From Faucicola sp902506225 (GTDB lineage: Bacteria; Pseudomonadota; Gammaproteobacteria; Pseudomonadales; Moraxellaceae): 64,000 bases of DNA. Location: NCBI GenBank assembly GCA_902506225.1, contig LR733345.1, positions 806,001 through 870,000 on the forward strand. The letters are read 5' to 3'. The position numbers and the translations under genes are program-made. The notes under the pieces are model-generated. The model saw nothing but the letters and a program-made list of their open reading frames with translations. It ran no database searches and was not told where the DNA came from. This document shows positions 58,459 through 64,000 of this stretch, in pieces. The stretch's first letter is position 1. Each line of letters starts with the position of its first letter.

Positions 58459-58959
58459 ATGATAAGAATCGGTCAGGGTATCGACGTCCATGCCTTTGTC
58501 AACGACGGCACAGAAAACCAATTTGTAACTTTAGGCGGGGTGAAAATTCCCCATACCCACAGTTTGCTGGCGCATTCTGATGGCGATGTGGTGTTGCATG
58601 CGTTGTGTGATGCGTTGCTTGGTGCATTGGCACTGGGCGATATTGGGCAGTTTTTCCCAGATACCGATGAGCGTTTTCGCAATATAGATTCGACCATTTT
58701 GCTGAACCAAGTGTACCAGTTTATCCAATCAAAAGGCTTTACGCTTGTCAATGCTGATGTCACCATCATGGCGGAGCGTCCAAAACTATTGCCTTATCGT
58801 ACCGAGATTCAATCGCGTATTGCCGGTGTCATGGGCTGCGCGGTTGACCAAATCAGCGTCAAAGCCACCACGACTGAAAAGCTTGGGTTTACCGGTCGCC
58901 AAGAAGGGATTATGGTGAGCTGTGTGGTGCTGCTTGAACAAGTGACTTCATCAAGTTAA
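58459..58959 (+). CDS. ispF: 2-C-methyl-D-erythritol 2,4-cyclodiphosphate synthase
   Basis: A protein of 166 residues. It makes the cyclic diphosphate of the MEP isoprenoid pathway. The metal ligands D9 and H11 are in GIDVHAF, and the third His in the LLAHSDGDVVLHALCDALLGA segment. The family motif DTDERFRNIDS and the C-terminal KATTTEKLGFTGRQEGI are complete. No ispD is adjacent. Confidence 0.97.
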   Translation: MIRIGQGIDVHAFVNDGTENQFVTLGGVKIPHTHSLLAHSDGDVVLHALCDALLGALALGDIGQFFPDTDERFRNIDSTILLNQVYQFIQSKGFTLVNADVTIMAERPKLLPYRTEIQSRIAGVMGCAVDQISVKATTTEKLGFTGRQEGIMVSCVVLLEQVTSSS

Positions 58960-59132
58960 TGGAATTTGTGAGTGGTTTTGCTGCTGACTTTTTTGGGGTG
59001 GGCATCTTGAATGCTTACTTTCGATAACCATTATAGCGTATAATAGCAACCCTGCACTCATTATTAGTGAGTCAAATTCTAGCTGTGAAGATAGCGCTCT
59101 ACTTTAACAAGGGCTTGATAAAGGAATTTCAT

Positions 59133-59471
59133 ATGACTGATATGAACCAAACTGACATCGAACAAACCATCCGTGACCAAATCGCTCAACACAGCGTATT
59201 GCTTTATATGAAAGGCACGCCACAATTCCCACAATGCGGTTTTTCTGCGCGTGCGGTAGATGTACTAACCCAAATTGGCCGCCCATTTGCGTTTGTCAAT
59301 ATTCTTGAAAACCCAGAAATCCGTGCAACTTTGCCACAGATTGCTAACTGGCCAACTTTTCCACAATTATGGGTGGCAGGTGAGCTGATTGGCGGCAGTG
59401 ATATTATCTATCAAATGTTCCAAGACGGTGAATTACAACCCCTAATTGAAGCCAATAGCCCAGCGGTTTAG
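59133..59471 (+). CDS. grxD: Monothiol glutaredoxin (CGFS type)
   Basis: A protein of 112 residues from the ATG at 59133, which has AAGGAATTTC upstream. A longer frame from 59067 is unlike the family. The CGFS active site is C35 in QFPQCGFSARAV. NWPTFPQLWVAGELIGGSDI is the glutathione-binding TVP/GG region. Grx4-type proteins carry [2Fe-2S] clusters between two subunits and glutathione, and take part in FeS delivery and iron sensing. It lies between ispF and dnaX. Confidence 0.96.
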   Translation: MTDMNQTDIEQTIRDQIAQHSVLLYMKGTPQFPQCGFSARAVDVLTQIGRPFAFVNILENPEIRATLPQIANWPTFPQLWVAGELIGGSDIIYQMFQDGELQPLIEANSPAV

Positions 59472-59535
59472 TTTTACTACTAGCGGGTTAAGGTTATTTC
59501 TTTTTTAACGTTTTTGTTGTCATGTATCCATAACC

Positions 59536-61629
59536 ATGTATCAAGTCCTAGCACGCAAATATCGTCCAAAAAACTTCCATGAGCTGCTGGGACAAGAACA
59601 TGTGTCCAAAGCATTAATCAATGCCATCCATAACCAGCGCTTGCATCATGCGTATCTATTTACGGGTACGCGCGGTGTCGGCAAAACCACCATTGCGCGT
59701 ATTTTGGCGAAATGCCTTAACTGTGAGACAGGGGTGACAAGCGAGCCTTGTGGCGTATGTAGTGTATGCCAATCCATCGATAGCGGTCGCTTTATTGATT
59801 TGATTGAGATTGATGCGGCATCACGTACCAAAGTTGAAGATACCCGTGAATTACTCGACAACGTACCGTATGCACCAACGCAAGGTCGCTACAAAGTCTA
59901 TCTAATTGATGAAGTGCATATGCTATCGACGCATAGTTTTAATGCGCTACTCAAAACCCTCGAAGAGCCGCCAGCGCATGTGAAGTTTTTGCTTGCGACC
60001 ACAGACCCACAAAAACTGCCCATTACCATCATCTCGCGTTGTCTGCAATTTGTACTCAGACCTTTGCCGCAAGTGGCGTTAGCTCAATATCTTGGCATGA
60101 TTCTGAACAAAGAACAAATCAGCTACGAGCCTGATGCCTTATGGCAGCTATCGAGCAGTGCCAAAGGCTCCGTGCGCGATGCGTTGTCACTCACTGATCA
60201 AGCCATTGCGTTTGGCAATGGCAATGTCACAGATGAAGTGATTCGCCAGATGCTTGGCTTAATTGACCAAGCCGATGTCATCGCTATCCTTGCCAATATT
60301 TATCAGCAAAATACCCAGCAGTTGACGCAGGCCATTCAGCTTCTGCGTGAGCAGGTGGTGGATGCCAAAGCCGTATTTGATAGGTTGGCTGAGACGCTGC
60401 ATCAATTGGCAATTTTGCAGGCCTTGCCAAATTTTGATTTGCAAATCAATCGCCAGCAAAGCGAGCAATTGCAACAACTGGCTCAGCAGTTACCCGCAGA
60501 GCTATTACAACTATATTATGACATTGTGGTAAAAAGCCGTGAAAACTTGGCATTAGCCAATACGCCGATGCAAGCGCTAGAGATGTGTTTGCTCCGCTTG
60601 ATGGCGTTCAAGCCGCTTCGTCGTAATCAAATCCCGCTTCGCCCGCCAATCGCTAATAATCCTGAGTCTCAAAGTCTTGATTCTCAAAGCCCTGATTTTA
60701 AAATTGTCGACACAACGCCTAGCGAAGCCATACAAGGCGCAAAGTCTTCAGTGCTGGCTGAAGATAGCTTACAACTAACTTCGGAGCAGAGTGATGACAA
60801 CTTATCGAATGACAATCTGCTCAAATCTGCGTCAAACGTTGATAGCATTCAACAAATCATTGAAGAAAGCATTCAACAAGGCACTGAACAACAGGCATTT
60901 AATAATAGCCATTTAATAGCTATCGATGAAGCCGCGTTCAATACCACCACACAGCAAACGCCCACCCTAGAAGACGATGCCAATCGCTTATCTGACTTGC
61001 AATCCAGTGTCAGTCATCATGGAACTAGCGTGCATGGTATTGTTACCGCACCTGCTATGGTTACGGAAGATAGCAACCCGATAAAAAAAAATGAGCCACC
61101 GCCAATCGCCGTAGCTACCAATGTTAATGTTAATGCTGATAATACCCAACATACGAGGGGGGTAGATGGTAGTGATATTGCTGATATATCGCCACTGGCG
61201 TTGCTAAAACCCACTGATGTACCGCTTGAGGGCGAGTGGACGCCTGCCAAATGGGATTATTGGGTGTTTAATGCCCGTGAGCAAGGCTGGCTCGATGATG
61301 ATGAATTAGTGCTTGCCAAACGCGGGGTTATGACGGGCGAGATTCATGGGATTAGCCAATTTGTCACTGAACAAAGCTTTTTGACCCATACCGCAACTTT
61401 TGATAATTTTTGTCAAAAACTTCGACAGCTTTTTGAGGGGATTGATATTCGTTTGGCGGAGTCGACCAACAATTTTCAAGCGCTAGAGAAATTAAAACCA
61501 GAAGCACTACAAGAAGCCCGCGAAAAACTAGCGTTACAACAAGCTACCCACCAGCTTGAACAACAAGCAGTTACGCAGGCACTGTTGCAGCAAAACGCCT
61601 CGATTAGCTCTGTTAAGTTAATTCAATAA
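59536..61629 (+). CDS. dnaX: DNA polymerase III subunit tau (and possibly gamma by slippage)
   Basis: A protein of 697 residues. Residues 1-370 are the clamp-loader ATPase: Walker A GTRGVGKT (44-51), zinc ligands C63, C72, C75 and C78, Walker B LIDEVHML, and the SRC motif in ISRCLQFVLR. A long Ser/Gln/Asp-rich linker (~375-565) follows. The tau-specific C-terminal region (VPLEGEWTPAKWDYWVFNAREQGWL...) binds polymerase alpha and DnaB. Codons 516-519 read ATA AAA AAA AAT: nine A in a row, with TGA directly in the -1 frame, so slippage would yield a ~519-residue gamma form. No recR or YbaB-type gene follows within the window. Confidence 0.96.
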   Translation: MYQVLARKYRPKNFHELLGQEHVSKALINAIHNQRLHHAYLFTGTRGVGKTTIARILAKCLNCETGVTSEPCGVCSVCQSIDSGRFIDLIEIDAASRTKVEDTRELLDNVPYAPTQGRYKVYLIDEVHMLSTHSFNALLKTLEEPPAHVKFLLATTDPQKLPITIISRCLQFVLRPLPQVALAQYLGMILNKEQISYEPDALWQLSSSAKGSVRDALSLTDQAIAFGNGNVTDEVIRQMLGLIDQADVIAILANIYQQNTQQLTQAIQLLREQVVDAKAVFDRLAETLHQLAILQALPNFDLQINRQQSEQLQQLAQQLPAELLQLYYDIVVKSRENLALANTPMQALEMCLLRLMAFKPLRRNQIPLRPPIANNPESQSLDSQSPDFKIVDTTPSEAIQGAKSSVLAEDSLQLTSEQSDDNLSNDNLLKSASNVDSIQQIIEESIQQGTEQQAFNNSHLIAIDEAAFNTTTQQTPTLEDDANRLSDLQSSVSHHGTSVHGIVTAPAMVTEDSNPIKKNEPPPIAVATNVNVNADNTQHTRGVDGSDIADISPLALLKPTDVPLEGEWTPAKWDYWVFNAREQGWLDDDELVLAKRGVMTGEIHGISQFVTEQSFLTHTATFDNFCQKLRQLFEGIDIRLAESTNNFQALEKLKPEALQEAREKLALQQATHQLEQQAVTQALLQQNASISSVKLIQ
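61083..61091 (+). promoter_or_regulatory. Candidate programmed slippage site in dnaX
   Basis: Nine consecutive A are followed by TGAG. A -1 ribosomal shift or one extra A in the mRNA places TGA in frame immediately, ending the product after ~519 residues, before the tau-specific domain. Confidence 0.55.
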
Positions 61630-61856
61630 GTCAATTTAATTTATATAAATTCTAGTTTTTACTTTTTTAACAGACGAATAATTGAAGAGAACCAATATTT
61701 GTTAAGGAAATCAATAAAATACAATATTAAATAGTTGAAAAAATATTAATAATTTTACTTAATAAATCCCGATGTCGTTTAATTTATCTTGCTAATGGCG
61801 TATAATACATCAGCTTTTAAAAGTGACTTTGATTAAGTGATAAAATTGGGTGAAAT

Positions 61857-62756
61857 ATGCTTGATAATTTAAGAGGCATGGCGGTTTTTGCAAGTGTTGT
61901 ACGTCATGGTTCATTTAGTGGTGCTGCAAAAGAACTGGGCATAACAACAAGTGCGGTCAGTCAACAAATCCGCTCGTTAGAAAACGATATGGGTGTGGTG
62001 TTATTGCATCGCTCAACTCGTAAGTTAAGCTTAACAGAAGCAGGCACTAGTTTTTATGAGAGTGCCAAAGATGTGGTTGCGGCAGCCGAACAAGGTCGTA
62101 TCCGTGTCAATCAATTACGCGATGAGTTAGCAGGGAACTTGCGCATTGCGACCACGCCGGAATTGGGTGTGAATCATATTTTACCGGCGCTGTCGACTTG
62201 GATTTCGGCGCATGATGATTTAACCATCCATTTTGAAGCGGACAATCAGTACGTTGATTTGATTGAAGAGCGTATCGATATCGCCCTTCGGATGTCACCA
62301 AACCTTAATGACAGTAATTTATCGGCATTTCCTTTGACTGAGATACGTCAGTTGCTGGTGGCTTCACCGCATTTTTTACGTCAAAATGAAAAATTGACCG
62401 AGCCAAAAGATTTGGCCAAACTCAATATGATTGGTATTAGCCTTATCAAAGATCCCAATCAAGTTGATATGATCAATGTGGAAACAGGTAAAAAATCACG
62501 GGTGCGTATGCCAACGCGTATTCAAACCAACAATATTATGCTTGCCACGACTCTTGCTAAAGAAGGGCATGGCGTTGCCCGTATCATGTCACTCGATATC
62601 CAAAAAGAATTGGCAAATGGCGATTTGGTGGAAGTATTGCCAGGTTACCAATTACCAAGTTATATGCTGTATGCGGTAACACCCAGACATGAACAACAAC
62701 CTGCCAAGGTGACGCGTTGTCTTGAAGTGTTGACCAAGTATTTTGCTAAAGTTTAG
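61857..62756 (+). CDS. LysR-family transcriptional regulator
   Basis: A protein of 299 residues. The N-terminal winged helix is MLDNLRGMAVFASVVRHGSFSGAAKELGITTSAVSQQIRSLEND, followed by the linker helix and a periplasmic-binding-like effector domain (residues ~90-295, ELGVNHILPALSTW, IDIALRMSPNLNDSNLSAFPL). The opening LDNLRGMAVFASVV resembles the subgroup of CrgA/DsdC-like regulators. No ribosome-binding site stands out. Its neighbour on the left is dnaX on the same strand at 227 bp, so no divergent target gene is present to suggest a function. Confidence 0.92.
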   Translation: MLDNLRGMAVFASVVRHGSFSGAAKELGITTSAVSQQIRSLENDMGVVLLHRSTRKLSLTEAGTSFYESAKDVVAAAEQGRIRVNQLRDELAGNLRIATTPELGVNHILPALSTWISAHDDLTIHFEADNQYVDLIEERIDIALRMSPNLNDSNLSAFPLTEIRQLLVASPHFLRQNEKLTEPKDLAKLNMIGISLIKDPNQVDMINVETGKKSRVRMPTRIQTNNIMLATTLAKEGHGVARIMSLDIQKELANGDLVEVLPGYQLPSYMLYAVTPRHEQQPAKVTRCLEVLTKYFAKV

Positions 62757-62808
62757 CGGTTGGACTGTTAGTAGTAGCAATAAACAGTTGAATAAAAAAC
62801 AGTGTAAT

Positions 62809-62842
62809 AAAAAGCGAATAGTGAAGGCTATTCGCTTTTTTA
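62809..62842 (+). terminator. Bidirectional terminator after the LysR gene
   Basis: AAAAAGCGAATAG-TGAAGG-CTATTCGCTTTTT with an A run and a T run on either side. Confidence 0.9.
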
Positions 62843-62861
62843 TTGATGCTGATAGTGGCTA

Positions 62862-64000
62862 TCAAGGCTGTCTGTCAGGTGGCGCTTGGGTGACGCCATA
62901 GCGAGCGAGTTGTTGATGTAGGATACGACGCAACTCCAAAATCGCCTGCGGGCTAGTATGAACATTGTGACGACCGGTAAGCACTTTTTCAGATTCCACG
63001 CCTTCTAAATGCGAGCTGTTGTACGGCACAATACCATCGGAGACACGGTCGGTTGCGCCATATTTCACCGATTCTAAGAGTTGCTTTTTCTCATCCAGAC
63101 TTTGTTTGGCTTGCGCCAGACTCGTGGTGTTATACAGCTTGGTCTCTGTGGCGGGTTTAACGGTCGCGGTTGTATTGTCATTTTTTAAAGATGTTATGGA
63201 TGCCGATACATCATCAGTAGGGCTATTGGCTGCCTTAGCGGTAAGCTGTTCGAGCGCATTGGACAAATCCTTATCATCAGTGGCGATGATGTTATTGACG
63301 GCAACATTGGGCGCGATTGTGACATCTGCCGTTAATTGGTTAAAATAAGAGTGGCTGCTCAACTGGCTGGCACCATTTTCCAAAAATAGCTGTGCCAGCG
63401 GATTGCTTGAAACCACGCCTTCAGTAAATAGCGAATTTAAATTGTCATACACGGTGTGGATAAATCCTGCCGGTAGTGAGATGATACGGCGCAAACTGCG
63501 AGTAAACCAGCGATCGGCATAATCGGTACCGCGAAATGGCGAAGAGATAAAAATCGCGCGATCGACTTGCGGCAGGGCTTGAAGTTTGAAGCGGTCACTG
63601 AGCGTTTTATTTTGCGCATGACGGACAAATGCCGCGTAGCCTGCTGAAAAATTATTCATCTGTGAGTAATTGGCAACCAGCGATTCGACTTTGGGCGTTA
63701 AGTCATCATTTGATACCAACAAACGCCCAATCACCCCACCCATACTATGACCAATCAGCACCGCATGTTGACTGGCAACGTCCTGCTGCTTAGGATCGAC
63801 AATTTTAAAAGTGCGTTCAATCAAGTCATAAATTTGGTGGCGGTTTTCTAGCATCGGGATATTGGTGGGATAAAAAATCTGCCAAACTTGGAAGTTTTCG
63901 CGAAGTTTTGGGTCATTAAAAATGTCATTGGTCAGTCCAATCCAAGTTTCAGGACTCGATGCCAACCCATGCATCATGATAATCACGCGTTTATTAGGAT
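62862..64000 (-). CDS. Alpha/beta hydrolase, lipase-like (5' end outside window)
   Basis: The frame is open to the window edge; visible codons before the first possible start read PNKRVIIMMHGLASSPETW, so the gene begins beyond 64000. HG of the oxyanion region is near the start, and the nucleophile elbow is GHSMGGVIGRLLVS. A FISSPFRGTDYADRWF segment and the final SDGIVPYNSSHLEGVESEKVLTGRHNVHTSP carry the likely Asp and His of the triad. The organisation resembles PGAP1-like or lipase-class hydrolases, possibly a lipoprotein, but the N-terminus is unseen. A ~60-residue low-complexity insert (Thr/Ala/Lys/Asp-rich) precedes the last motif. Confidence 0.8.
   Translation of the reverse strand, partial: PNKRVIIMMHGLASSPETWIGLTNDIFNDPKLRENFQVWQIFYPTNIPMLENRHQIYDLIERTFKIVDPKQQDVASQHAVLIGHSMGGVIGRLLVSNDDLTPKVESLVANYSQMNNFSAGYAAFVRHAQNKTLSDRFKLQALPQVDRAIFISSPFRGTDYADRWFTRSLRRIISLPAGFIHTVYDNLNSLFTEGVVSSNPLAQLFLENGASQLSSHSYFNQLTADVTIAPNVAVNNIIATDDKDLSNALEQLTAKAANSPTDDVSASITSLKNDNTTATVKPATETKLYNTTSLAQAKQSLDEKKQLLESVKYGATDRVSDGIVPYNSSHLEGVESEKVLTGRHNVHTSPQAILELRRILHQQLARYGVTQAPPDRQP

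Overview
The window is chromosomal DNA of a gammaproteobacterium, most likely Moraxellaceae (Moraxella/Faucicola/Psychrobacter type). This assignment rests on the familiarity of the protein families and the gene neighbourhoods, not on a search. It is a draft scaffold. There are single N bases at 2659 and 5810, a 100-N gap at 3731-3830, and two duplications of tuf sequence that look like assembly artefacts. The interval 2.4-6.1 kb should not be trusted for gene order.

Layout. 0-2 kb: C-terminus of the type II secretion secretin GspD, an FHA-domain membrane protein, and a tRNA Thr-Tyr-Gly-Thr cluster that leads into tuf (EF-Tu). 3.8-6.1 kb: mobile debris between tuf fragments, namely a mazEF-like remnant, a decayed IS256-family element whose transposase carries two copies of a 67-bp repeat, and an IS200/IS605-type hairpin with a tnpB fragment. 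6-13 kb: rimI, the N-degron transferases bpt and aat in an operon with trxB, then ftsK. 12.8-27.4 kb: housekeeping and amino-acid genes (ridA, dadA, an Lrp-type regulator, nadE, zapA with a coiled-coil partner, a UPF0149 protein, argE, pepP, an ArsC-like phosphatase, a metP/metS-type amino-acid importer, an XRE-AlaA fusion, gpx). 27.6-29.7 kb: tRNA-Val, tRNA-Asp and a BCCT transporter.

29.9-43.6 kb is a complete-looking nitrate assimilation island. It holds molybdenum cofactor genes (moaB, mobA), SUMT for sirohaem (cobA), nitrite reductase (nirB, nirD), a PP2C-Ser/Thr kinase fusion, a NarK/NasA-family transporter, an FAD oxidoreductase and the molybdopterin nitrate reductase. Four -24/-12 (sigma-54) promoter matches sit in front of its transcription units, with one NtrC-like site in the central divergent region. 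This gives a coherent nitrogen-limitation regulon.

43.7-51.1 kb is an iron island: two TonB-dependent receptors, exbB-exbD, bfd and two bacterioferritin-type subunits, with Fur-box-like sequences in front of three units. The two ferritin subunits have complementary losses: one keeps the ferroxidase ligands but lacks the haem Met, the other keeps the haem Met but lacks ferroxidase ligands.

51.2-55.7 kb is a probable electrophile or quinone stress cluster: an MDR oxidoreductase, an ABM monooxygenase, a DJ-1/PfpI protein, a DUF1330 protein and a TetR repressor. The repressor's likely operator occurs both at its own promoter and upstream of the DJ-1 gene. 56-64 kb: a CAU tRNA (probably Ile2), a phosphodiester glycosidase, ndk, ispF, grxD, dnaX with an A9 slippage site followed by TGA in the shifted frame, a LysR regulator and a truncated alpha/beta hydrolase.

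I did not find a clearly new multi-gene system. The strongest leads are the sigma-54 nitrate regulon with its embedded kinase/phosphatase, the complementary bacterioferritin pair, the XRE-AlaA fusion, the dnaX slippage site, the GTGACCA array before the BCCT gene, and the 67-bp repeat inserted twice in one IS transposase.
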